64,000 bases of DNA, from contig CAVZLR010000002.1 of the NCBI GenBank assembly GCA_963776205.1, positions 558,001 through 622,000 of the forward strand. The letters run 5' to 3'. Position numbers and translations under genes: made by a program. Of the stretch, positions 45,242 to 53,253 are shown piece after piece. This DNA comes from UBA4459 sp963776205. Its GTDB lineage: Bacteria > Bacteroidota > Bacteroidia > Bacteroidales > F082. Every line of letters begins with the position of its first letter. The first letter of the stretch is position 1. Below the pieces are notes generated by a model, which was given only the letters and a program-made list of their open reading frames with translations, was not told the origin of the DNA and searched no databases.

Positions 45242-46474
45242 CTAGTTTATAGCTTTCAACAGAGGTAGATATTGATTTACAATTGAATCAAACTCAACAC
45301 GATTGGTCTCTTCAATAGGTTTTGAAGGTGGTGATTCCACTTTTAGCGGATTAATAGCACTTCCATTTCTGTAGAACCTGAAATCGAGGTGCGGCCCGGT
45401 TGCTAATCCAGTACTTCCAACATATCCTATCAAATCACCTTGTTTTACATGCTGACCCACTTTTATTCCCTTTGCAAAACCGTTTAAGTGCATATAAACA
45501 GTGGTATAGGTTCCGTTGTGCTTAATTTTGATGTAGTTACCGCCGCCGCTTTTTTGATATCCTTTTTGAATTACAACTCCATCTCCCACCGTGTAAACAG
45601 GTGTACCCGTGGGCGCTGCATAATCCACACCATGATGTGGCCTTCGTATTTTCAAAACAGGATGCAACCTGCTATTAGAAAACCCTGAGCTGATGCGGGA
45701 ATATCTTAGGGGTGCTTTCAGAAATGTTCGTTGCAAACTATTCCCTTCCAGATCAAAATAATCTCCTTTTCCATTTTGCTCGAAGTAAAAAGCGTATAAC
45801 TCTTTGTTGCCATGGTTAAAACTGGCTACTTTTACTTTCCCCAGTCCTGTGTATTTATCATCAACAAAATAAGTTTCATAAACGGCTTTATAATTATCTC
45901 CTTTTTGTAAACCAAAAAAATCAATGGTCCATGCATATATTTCCGATAAATCATTAGCCAGATTTGGATCAGCATCCACTTCAACAAGAGAATTCCACAA
46001 AGATGATTTTATCTCTCCCGCCACAGAAGTAAGTACAACTTTAATTTCTTTCTCTCCCAACTCTGCATAAACTGAGTCAGTAAGATGATAGAGCACATAT
46101 GTAGAAGGAGTTATTTCGTATGCAAAGTAGAGTGTCTCAGGTAAAGAATCGTTGGTGCGAATAATGCTGTACGTATTTCCGTATTTTATCTTTCTGACAT
46201 CAAAAATGTCCCTTGTATTTCTGGCAATATAATCTATTACACCATAATCAACTCCATAACTCAGAAGAATATCAGCTAAAAACTCATTTCTTTTTATTTT
46301 TTCATGCGTCACAATCAATGAATCAACATTAATCCCATACATTATTTTCGGAACGTAATAATCGATGTTAGATGTAAGTGTTTCTTCAGATGAATTCCTA
46401 ATAGTACATGAACTCAAAAACAATAGTGCCGCTAACCCTGCAATAATTCCTCTGCTCATCATTTGTATTCTCAA
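45242..46474 (-). CDS. M23 family metallopeptidase (lipoprotein), variant metal motif
   Basis: 410 residues. Lipoprotein signal ending at Cys23 (LLFLSSC). The M23 domain (about 275-380) has the first motif HHGVDYAAPTGTPVYTVGDG, the His-containing YMHLNGFAKGIKVGQHVKQG, and the last motif GPHLDFRFYRNG. The final motif is HLD where canonical enzymes have HxH. The second His there is a zinc ligand, so Asp may replace it or the enzyme may be inactive. The N-terminal 230 residues resemble the substrate-like or LysM-proximal region of cell-wall endopeptidases. Likely role: peptidoglycan cutting or a scaffold for division. It starts after a candidate TATTTTTG promoter box. Confidence 0.9.
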   Translation of the reverse strand: MRIQMMSRGIIAGLAALLFLSSCTIRNSSEETLTSNIDYYVPKIMYGINVDSLIVTHEKIKRNEFLADILLSYGVDYGVIDYIARNTRDIFDVRKIKYGNTYSIIRTNDSLPETLYFAYEITPSTYVLYHLTDSVYAELGEKEIKVVLTSVAGEIKSSLWNSLVEVDADPNLANDLSEIYAWTIDFFGLQKGDNYKAVYETYFVDDKYTGLGKVKVASFNHGNKELYAFYFEQNGKGDYFDLEGNSLQRTFLKAPLRYSRISSGFSNSRLHPVLKIRRPHHGVDYAAPTGTPVYTVGDGVVIQKGYQKSGGGNYIKIKHNGTYTTVYMHLNGFAKGIKVGQHVKQGDLIGYVGSTGLATGPHLDFRFYRNGSAINPLKVESPPSKPIEETNRVEFDSIVNQYLPLLKAIN

Positions 46475-46492
46475 CTATTAAAATTAAAAGGA

Positions 46493-46500
46493 CAAAAATA
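46493..46500 (-). promoter_or_regulatory. Candidate -7 box of the M23 gene
   Basis: Minus-strand TATTTTTG, 18 bases before the start codon. Confidence 0.4.
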
Positions 46501-46526
46501 CTTTTATTTGTTATTCGGCTGGTCAT

Positions 46527-46556
46527 AAAAAAAACCGGATATAAACCCGGTTTTTT
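46527..46556 (-). terminator. Terminator of the ior operon
   Basis: AAACCGG (46532-46538) and CCGGTTT, flanked by A and T runs; it lies just past the iorB stop. Confidence 0.85.
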
Positions 46557-46573
46557 AATTTTTAATTAAATGG

Positions 46574-47158
46574 TTATGTATTCTTTTCAGAGTAGTTAAG
46601 ACCAGCTTTCAAGGCTTTTAGGTTAAGCTTCACCATATCGTCTCCTTTACTTGAAAAAATATCTCTCACTGCTTTTTCCAAAGATTCATATTTAAGTCCT
46701 AAAAATGGTGATGCAGCACCCAGGATCACAATGTTTGCTGCTTTAATTGATCCCTGTTCTTTAGCTACTTTATTAGCATCAATAGTAATATAATGCGGCA
46801 ATTTCCAGATTTCATTCAAGATCAATTCCAAATCCGGATAATTCGAAATATTATTATAAGGATTCATACTGGAGATCATCCATCCAGTTTCTTTATTCAG
46901 CATATTCACATAACGCAGTGCTTCCATGGGTTCCACTGAAATCACCAAATCAGCTTTTCCTTCGGGTATCAAATCCGAAGCAATTTCTTTGGAAGAGAGC
47001 CGCAAATGAGATTGTACGTCTCCTCCACGCTGACTCATTCCGTGCACTTCTGCCTGTTTCAATTGCAATCCTTCAATAAGAGCTGCTGTTCCGATGGTAG
47101 CAGCAATAGTCAAAATACCCTGCCCTCCTACTCCTGCTAAAATGATATCTTTTTTCAT
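46574..47158 (-). CDS. iorB: Indolepyruvate:ferredoxin oxidoreductase, beta subunit
   Basis: About 194 residues from MKKDIILAGVGGQGILTI at 47158; an ATG four codons upstream is the alternative. It is a gamma-domain-type 2-oxoacid oxidoreductase subunit: the glycine-rich GVGGQGILT loop, QAEVHGMSQRGGDVQSHLR, and NIVILGAASPFLGL are family blocks. With IorA it oxidatively decarboxylates aryl pyruvates, made by transamination of Trp, Phe or Tyr, to aryl-acetyl-CoA and reduces ferredoxin. It follows iorA closely on the same strand and is followed by a terminator, so iorA-iorB is an operon. Confidence 0.93.
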   Translation of the reverse strand: MKKDIILAGVGGQGILTIAATIGTAALIEGLQLKQAEVHGMSQRGGDVQSHLRLSSKEIASDLIPEGKADLVISVEPMEALRYVNMLNKETGWMISSMNPYNNISNYPDLELILNEIWKLPHYITIDANKVAKEQGSIKAANIVILGAASPFLGLKYESLEKAVRDIFSSKGDDMVKLNLKALKAGLNYSEKNT

Positions 47159-47176
47159 TGAATTATTCATTAAATT

Positions 47177-48803
47177 TTATGCATCTGCTTTTTGTTCGCG
47201 TTTCAGTCTTGCTTTTTCTTTCATTTTTCTGGCCAGGGTCTGTATACATTCCCTGCGGGCAATGATAACAGAAACACCATCATATTCCAGTTCTTCTTTA
47301 AATACCTTTACATTTTCTTCATGAAATCTTTTAAGCGGTTTAATTTCCCTGATGTGGCTTTCTTCCACACCTACTCCTTTTACAATGTCTTCAACTTTTC
47401 CATAAGCTGACGATTCCTGTCCGCCTGTCATGCCCGTTGTTGAATTATCCATGATCAGTACCGTAATAGGCGCTTTATGATTTACGGCATCCAGCAAACC
47501 GGTTATCCCCGAATGTGTAAAAGTAGAATCACCAATAGCAGCAACTGTCGGCACTAGCCCTGCTTCAGCGGCACCAATAGCCATAGTTATTGATGCGCCC
47601 ATATCAACACAACTGTTAATAGCTAGTAGATGGTGGTAATGCACTCAATGTATAGCAACCAATATCAGACAATACCCTTCCTGACGAATAAGGTTCAAGG
47701 GCTTCATTAAGTGCATTAAAAGAATCCCAATGGGAACATCCATCACATAGTAACGGCGGACGGCCTTTCAAGATTTCAGAAACATCAAATCCTTCTGAAA
47801 CGGGTAAATGTAATGCTTTGGCAACTATATTTGGATTCAACTCTCCTGCCCTTGGAATGCTGCCATCTAATCTTCCCTTTACTTTTTTCCCATTATTTAA
47901 ATACCCTTTAATGAGCTCCTCCAAAATTGGATAACCCTCTTCGAGAACCAGCACCTCATCAACCATATCATATAGTTTTTTTACCATACTTTTTGGTGCT
48001 GGATACTGGCAAATCTTCAGGACGGGATAAGGGACCTTGCCGTCTTCATGATTTTCAATCAGGTAATTGTATGCCAGGCCACATGCTATAATTCCCAGAC
48101 TTTTATCATTTCCTTCAATAAAGGTATTATAACCTGAAGTTTCAGCATCTTCTTCAAATGCTATTTGCTTGTTTAACAAAGTATTGTATTGTTTCCGAGC
48201 AATTGATGGTAACAATACAAACTGACGCAGATCAGAAGGCAGGTGCATGTCATTTTGAGAAGACTCTTTTTTACGAACAACGCCCGATCTGGAATGCGCC
48301 AGTCGAGTTGTAACTCTTAATAATACAGGTACCCCAAATTTTTCAGATAATTCAAATGCATAACGCGTCATATCATAAGCTTCCTGCTGGTTGGAAGGTT
48401 CCATAATGGGGATCATGGCAAATTTGCCATAAAAGCGGGAGTCCTGCTCATTTTGAGATGAATGCATAGAAGGATCGTCTGCTGATAATACAACGAGCCC
48501 TCCATTGGCTCCAGTAATTGAAGAGTTGATAAAAGCATCTGCAGCTACGTTGAGTCCTACATGTTTCATGCAGACCAATGCTTTTTTGCCTGCATACGAC
48601 ATGCCAATGGCTGTTTCCATAGCAGTTTTTTCATTGGCTGACCATTGAGACCTAATATTTTTATCTTTTGCTTCACTTGAAGCCTGAATATATTCTGTAA
48701 TTTCCGTTGAAGGCGTTCCTGGATACGCATAAACACCTGATATTCCAGCATCTATTGCTCCCTGAGCAATGGCCTCATCTCCTAATAACAACAACTTTTT
48801 CAT
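47177..48803 (-). CDS. iorA: Indolepyruvate:ferredoxin oxidoreductase, alpha subunit (one frameshift)
   Basis: The first frame (48803 to about 47616) gives MKKLLLLGDEAIAQGAIDAG, the pyrimidine-binding domain and the start of the TPP domain, then reads LPP and stops. The remainder, from AINSCVDMGASITMAIGAAE to the stop at 47177, is in the next frame. One extra base in about 47625-47632 accounts for it. The corrected protein has about 542 residues. TPP-binding blocks are GDSTFTHSGITGLLDAVNHK and IMDNSTTGMTGGQ. It ends after IIARRECIQ and a Lys/Arg-rich tail. The C-terminal 2[4Fe-4S] domain of archaeal IorA is absent, so electron transfer needs another partner. Confidence 0.92.
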
Positions 48804-48842
48804 CCGCTATAAGCATTAATTAGTAAGTATCGAAATCGATTG

Positions 48843-48850
48843 CAAAATTA
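48843..48850 (-). promoter_or_regulatory. Candidate -7 box of the iorA-iorB operon
   Basis: Minus-strand TAATTTTG, 39 bases before the iorA start codon. Confidence 0.4.
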
Positions 48851-48917
48851 TCAAAATTCATCGCTCCAAGCTTTCTAACTCTATTATCTATAATGAATTT
48901 AAATTGATTTGTTTCAC

Positions 48918-48925
48918 TACTTTTG
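48918..48925 (+). promoter_or_regulatory. Candidate -7 box of the AcpH-like gene
   Basis: TACTTTTG, 16 bases before the start codon at 48942. Confidence 0.45.
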
Positions 48926-48941
48926 CCTTTCAAAACTAGTT

Positions 48942-49550
48942 ATGAACTTTCTGGCACATGCCCACCTTTCCGGATCAAATAGAGATGTGCTATTAGGCAA
49001 TTTTATCGCCGATGCCGTAAAGGGGAAAAAGTGGCAGAACTACAGACAAGATATTCAAATAGGAATTTTATTGCACAGACAAATTGACTCGTACACAGAT
49101 AAACACGAACTTTTCAAGCAAAGCGTAAACATTGTAAGAAAGGATTTTGGGCGATACTCGGGTATCGTAATGGATATTTTTTATGACCATTTTCTTGCCC
49201 GAAACTGGCAAAATTATCATCAAGATGATTTAGCTGTTTTCGCCAATCATGTATATGGCATTCTGACAAGAAATCTATTGATCCTTCCAAATCGCACAAA
49301 GAAACTTTTACCATTTCTTATATCGCAAAACTGGCTGACATCCTATGCAGAATTTGATGGCATTCGTCAGGTTTTTAACGGTATGGACAGAAGAACAGGC
49401 CGCATTTCTGGAATGGATACAGCCGTGGATGTGCTAATTCAAAACTATGTTGAGCTTTATGATGATTTTGTTTCTTTCTATCCTGAACTAATTGAATTCT
49501 CAGGAAAAAGCCTGTATACCATTAATTTAAAAATCAAGAATAAAGTGTAA
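48942..49550 (+). CDS. Acyl-carrier-protein phosphodiesterase (AcpH/DUF479 family)
   Basis: 202 residues from MNFLAHAHLSGSNRDVLLGN at 48942; an upstream ATG at 48909 lies before the promoter box and is rejected. The family removes the 4'-phosphopantetheine arm from holo-ACP. It is an HD-like alpha-helical fold with the blocks NFIADAVKGK, HRQIDSYTDKHE and MDIFYDHFLARNW, whose His and Asp residues form the metal site. The 3' end overlaps the convergent yjbQ gene by 17 bases. The enzymatic assignment follows the family and has not been shown for Bacteroidota members. Confidence 0.88.
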   Translation: MNFLAHAHLSGSNRDVLLGNFIADAVKGKKWQNYRQDIQIGILLHRQIDSYTDKHELFKQSVNIVRKDFGRYSGIVMDIFYDHFLARNWQNYHQDDLAVFANHVYGILTRNLLILPNRTKKLLPFLISQNWLTSYAEFDGIRQVFNGMDRRTGRISGMDTAVDVLIQNYVELYDDFVSFYPELIEFSGKSLYTINLKIKNKV

Positions 49551-49944
49551 GCACCAGTTTTCTGGGGCCACCATGATTCCTGAACTCACATAGGTAAATG
49601 CTTTGCCAGGTACCTAAATTTAAACGATGATGACTAACCGGTACCGTTAAGGAAGGCCCAAATACTGAAGATTTGAAATGTGCAGGCATATCATCAGGAC
49701 CTTCCATGGTGTGTTCATAAAATGGTGCACCTTCAGGAGCCATCTTTTCAAGGAGCGTCAATAAATCTATTTGGACATCGGGATCTGCGTTTTCATTAAT
49801 CGTTAAACCCGCTGAGGTGTGCTTTATAAATATATTCAACAAGCCTTTTTCAGGAAAATTACCTATTGCTTTGTTTATTTCCTGATCAATAATATGGAGA
49901 CCTTTTCGGTAAGCTGGTAAGACAATTTCTTTTTGAGTAACCAT
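49534..49944 (-). CDS. yjbQ: YjbQ family protein (UPF0047, secondary thiamine-phosphate synthase type)
   Basis: 136 residues, the full length for the family. Conserved blocks are HTSAGLTINENADPDVQ, HTMEGPDDMPAHFKSS and GTWQSIYLCEFRNHGGPRK, whose His residues line the presumed active site. Family members were reported to have weak thiamine-phosphate synthase activity, but the physiological role is unclear. It is preceded by the terminator of gltA on the same strand, so it has its own transcript, and it overlaps the convergent AcpH-like gene at its 3' end. Confidence 0.93.
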   Translation of the reverse strand: MVTQKEIVLPAYRKGLHIIDQEINKAIGNFPEKGLLNIFIKHTSAGLTINENADPDVQIDLLTLLEKMAPEGAPFYEHTMEGPDDMPAHFKSSVFGPSLTVPVSHHRLNLGTWQSIYLCEFRNHGGPRKLVLTLYS

Positions 49945-49956
49945 ATATGATTGAAA

Positions 49957-49984
49957 TTGAAAAAGCCATGCAGGGCATGGCTTT
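49957..49984 (-). terminator. Terminator of the icd-gltA operon
   Basis: AAAGCCATGC (49962-49971) and GCATGGCTTT (49975-49984) form a 10-bp stem; T run on the minus strand. Confidence 0.9.
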
Positions 49985-50003
49985 CAAATTGAATCTGTAA
50001 TTT

Positions 50004-51308
50004 TTATTTGATACCGACCATTTGCTCCAGCATATCAGTTGTAACAGATTTTGGCCTTTCAATAGGATAACCTAAAGCACGATCCCAAATAATATTTGAC
50101 AATACACCAAGTGCACGACCGATAGAAAATAATACCGTGTAATAATCGTATTGCGTTAAACCATAATGCCATTGAATTACACCAGATTGAGCATCCAGGT
50201 TAGGCCAAGGATTTTTAGCTTTTCCTTGTTCTTTCAATATCGGCGGTACAACTTTATATAATATATCAACATATTCAAAAAGTTCATCTTCAGGAATATG
50301 TTTGAGGCAAAATTCCCTTTGAATTGAGTACCTTGGGTCTGTTTTTCGTAATACAGCATGTCCGAATCCAGGTATTACCTGTCCGCTATTCAAGGTTTCC
50401 CAAACAAATTTTTTCATTTGTTCTTCACCTGGTACTTTTTTGCCCATTTTTCCTCTTAAATCCTGTATCCACCTCAGCACCTCCTGGTTAGCTAAACCAT
50501 GCAGCGGTCCGGCCAGTCCGTTTATCATGCCTGAAGTTGCATAATACACATCAGATAAAGAACTTGCAACAAGGTGTCCGGCGTGAGCACTTACATTCCC
50601 GCTTTCATGATCAGCATGAAGAATGAAATACATCCGGGCTACATCATCATAAGGAACATCCTTCTGAATCATATGCGCGAAATTTGCACCAAAATCCAGT
50701 GTTGGATCCTGGTAACATTTTACAGTACTCTGATATAGTTTGTTATATATATATGCACTTATAATGGGCAATTTTGAGATCAGGTTGATGGCATCTTCAT
50801 AGGTCGGATCCCAATAATCCAACTTATGAATTCCCCGCTGGTATCTTACATTAAACAGCGATTCGCGTTGCATCGACATAACCGCTGCCGAAAGAATAAC
50901 CATAGGATGGCTATTATTTGGGAAAGAGTCAATTACCTCATATACATATTTAGGCAACATCCGCCTGTTAATGCTATCGTAAATTACATCTGAAACCTGA
51001 CTTTCCGTAGGAATATCACCTGTCAGCAACAAGTATAACAATCCTTCAACATAGGGCATTTCTGCACCTTCCGGTTTTGGAAGCTTTTGGAAAACCTCAG
51101 GCAATGTATATCCCCGATAACGAATACCTTCGTAAGGATCGAGATATGAAATATCAGTTACCAGGCTTTTTATCCCGCGCATACCTCCAATTACCTGTTG
51201 TACTGTTACCTCACTTATTACTTTATCGCCATGTTCTTCCAGTAACCTTTTAATCCGAGGCCGGTGTGCTTCAATTTTTTCGTAAAGCTTTTCCTTTAAT
51301 GTTGTCAT
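50004..51308 (-). CDS. gltA: Citrate synthase, type I dimeric form like mitochondrial enzymes
   Basis: Condenses oxaloacetate and acetyl-CoA to citrate. 434 residues. The catalytic blocks are HADHESGNVSAHAGHLVAS, SGMINGLAGPLHGLANQEVL, IPGFGHAVLRKTDPRY and LDAQSGVIQWHYG, which line up with mitochondrial citrate synthase rather than with the hexameric NADH-regulated form of Gram-negative bacteria. It follows icd by 12 bases on the same strand, so the first and third TCA steps are co-transcribed. Similar eukaryote-like citrate synthases are known in a few bacteria such as Geobacter. Confidence 0.95.
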   Translation of the reverse strand: MTTLKEKLYEKIEAHRPRIKRLLEEHGDKVISEVTVQQVIGGMRGIKSLVTDISYLDPYEGIRYRGYTLPEVFQKLPKPEGAEMPYVEGLLYLLLTGDIPTESQVSDVIYDSINRRMLPKYVYEVIDSFPNNSHPMVILSAAVMSMQRESLFNVRYQRGIHKLDYWDPTYEDAINLISKLPIISAYIYNKLYQSTVKCYQDPTLDFGANFAHMIQKDVPYDDVARMYFILHADHESGNVSAHAGHLVASSLSDVYYATSGMINGLAGPLHGLANQEVLRWIQDLRGKMGKKVPGEEQMKKFVWETLNSGQVIPGFGHAVLRKTDPRYSIQREFCLKHIPEDELFEYVDILYKVVPPILKEQGKAKNPWPNLDAQSGVIQWHYGLTQYDYYTVLFSIGRALGVLSNIIWDRALGYPIERPKSVTTDMLEQMVGIK

Positions 51309-51319
51309 TTTCGTAATTT

Positions 51320-52543
51320 TTAAGAAAGTCTGGCCTTTAAACCTTCGTCCAATGCGTTTAAGAAATCTTCAGTATTCAGATAATGTTCAGGCTTCATTTC
51401 TCTTCCATGAAGTATCAATGCCAAATCTTTGGTCATTTTGCCGTTTTCTACAGTTTTAATACAAACATCTTCTAAAGTATGAGCAAAATTGACTAACTTT
51501 TCATTGCCATCAAGATGTCCACGATGCGCTAATCCCCTTGTCCATGCAAAAATAGAGGCAATTGGATTGGTGGATGTTGGATTTCCTTTTTGATGTTCAC
51601 GGTAATGTCTTGTAACTGTTCCGTGCGCAGCTTCAGCTTCAATGGTTTTACCATCTGGTGCCATCAATACCGATGTCATTAACCCGAGAGATCCAAAACC
51701 CTGGGCTAGTGTGTCGGATTGCACGTCGCCATCGTAGTTTTTACATGCCCATACAAAACCGCCATCCCATTTTAAGGCTGCAGCTACCATATCATCAATC
51801 AATCGATGCTCATAAATCAATCCTTTGGCATCAAATTTTTCTTTGAATTCATTTAAGTAGATTTCTTCAAAAATGTCTTTGAACCTTCCATCATATTTTT
51901 TAAGAATGGTATTTTTTGTAGACATATATAGTGGCCACTCTTTCTCAAGTGCCATATTAAAACAGGCATGGGCAAATCCCTTGATTGACTCGTCAGTATT
52001 AAACATAGCCATGGCCACGCCATCGCCTTCAAAATCATGTACTTTATAAGTTTCTGCCTGGCCTTTTTCAGGTTTGAAAGTAATTGTTAATGTGCCTTTT
52101 CCTTTTGTCAAAAAGTCAGTAGCACGGTATTGATCTCCAAATGCATGACGGCCAATAACGATTGGTTTTTTCCATCCTGGAACGAGTCGCGGGATATTTT
52201 TAATCAGAATTGGTTCACGAAAAACAGTTCCTCCTAAAATATTCCTGATGGTGCCGTTAGGTGATCTCCACATCTGCTTTAAATCAAATTCTTCAACTCT
52301 TTGTTCATCGGGTGTAATGGTGGCACATTTGATACCAACATTATATTTTTGAATAGCGTGGGCAGCATCAATTGTGATCTGGTCATCAGTTTCATCTCTT
52401 TTCTCCATACCAAGATCGTAGTATTTAATATCAATATCAAGGTAAGGTAAAATCAGTTTATCTTTTATCATTGCCCAGATAATCCGGGTCATTTCATCAC
52501 CATCAAGTTCTACAACCGGGTTTGCAACGTGAATTTTTTTCAT
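51320..52543 (-). CDS. icd: Isocitrate dehydrogenase, NADP-dependent, dimeric eukaryote-like form
   Basis: Oxidatively decarboxylates isocitrate to 2-oxoglutarate. 407 residues. It begins KIHVANPVVELDGDEMTRII and has MWRSPNGTIRNILGGTVFRE, VIGRHAFGDQYRATDF and EAAHGTVTRHYREHQKGNPT, a pattern shared with cytosolic and mitochondrial NADP-IDH of eukaryotes rather than the E. coli Icd subfamily. The first gene of an operon with gltA. A candidate promoter (TACCTTTG) lies 53 bases upstream. Confidence 0.96.
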   Translation of the reverse strand: MKKIHVANPVVELDGDEMTRIIWAMIKDKLILPYLDIDIKYYDLGMEKRDETDDQITIDAAHAIQKYNVGIKCATITPDEQRVEEFDLKQMWRSPNGTIRNILGGTVFREPILIKNIPRLVPGWKKPIVIGRHAFGDQYRATDFLTKGKGTLTITFKPEKGQAETYKVHDFEGDGVAMAMFNTDESIKGFAHACFNMALEKEWPLYMSTKNTILKKYDGRFKDIFEEIYLNEFKEKFDAKGLIYEHRLIDDMVAAALKWDGGFVWACKNYDGDVQSDTLAQGFGSLGLMTSVLMAPDGKTIEAEAAHGTVTRHYREHQKGNPTSTNPIASIFAWTRGLAHRGHLDGNEKLVNFAHTLEDVCIKTVENGKMTKDLALILHGREMKPEHYLNTEDFLNALDEGLKARLS

Positions 52544-52595
52544 TTTCTTCTTTTCTCTTAATTAATTGTGGTAATCAATAATTTAGTAAGGAATG

Positions 52596-52603
52596 CAAAG
52601 GTA
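52596..52603 (-). promoter_or_regulatory. Candidate -7 box of the icd-gltA operon
   Basis: Minus-strand TACCTTTG, 52 bases before the icd start codon. Confidence 0.45.
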
Positions 52604-52772
52604 TAAAATATCAAGGTTTTTTTTAAGAAATTTCATAAAACATATTTACAAATTTGAATATTTAAATAAAAAACAGCCTGTTCGCCATTCTCTTACTTAT
52701 CATAAAACCGACATTCACCGACTAAATAATGCCACTCGCCGAATAAGTGTTTTCCAGAGGTACTTTGAATAA

Positions 52773-52780
52773 TATCTTTG
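52773..52780 (+). promoter_or_regulatory. Candidate -7 box of the pspC-like operon
   Basis: TATCTTTG, 22 bases before the start codon at 52803. Confidence 0.45.
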
Positions 52781-52802
52781 TCTCAAAATTAAAAACATAA
52801 AC

Positions 52803-53253
52803 ATGGAAAATTCGAATAAATTATACCGCTCAAATACCGACAAAGTTATCGGGGGTGTTTCAGGTGGTTTGGCAAATTACCTTAATGTTGATGTAGTTAT
52901 TATCCGGATTCTTTTTGTACTGCTGGCTCTGTTTGGCGGTGGAGGAGTTTTGATATACATCGTATTGTGGATAGCTATTCCTGCGCAACCGTTCAGTTTC
53001 GCAACGATCAAGGACAATTCAGAAACAGAAGTTATTTCTGATATTAAGGGAGTGTCACCAAGTAAAAAATACCCAGTCAAATACAGCACTTGGTGCAGGT
53101 ATTATATTAATTATTGTTGGATTATTGTTTTTGGCTGACCGACTGATGCCCTTTTATAACCTGATTGATTTCTGGCCTTTAATCCTAATTGCAGCAGGCG
53201 TATTAATCATAAAACCTGATCTTTTTAAACCTTCTAAAAAACTTGAATCATGA
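52803..53253 (+). CDS. PspC domain-containing membrane protein (one frameshift)
   Basis: The PspC domain (residues 5-65) is clear: LYRSNTDKVIGGVSGGLANY and a helix VLLALFGGGGVLIYIVLWIA. The frame then goes wrong at an A6 run (53065-53070), giving a spurious stop at 53138. With one A removed the protein continues SNTALGAGIILIIVGLLFLA and a third helix, ending PSKKLES at 53253. This restored stop overlaps the next gene's start as ATGA, the signature of translational coupling, which supports the correction. PspC-type proteins sit in the inner membrane and take part in envelope stress responses. Length corrected: about 149 residues. Confidence 0.88.

Noticed and set aside
47600..47660. Programmed ribosomal frameshifting in iorA and the other split genes
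   Set aside because: No slippery heptamer with a downstream structure was seen, the affected genes are unrelated, and homologues of these families are normally in one frame.
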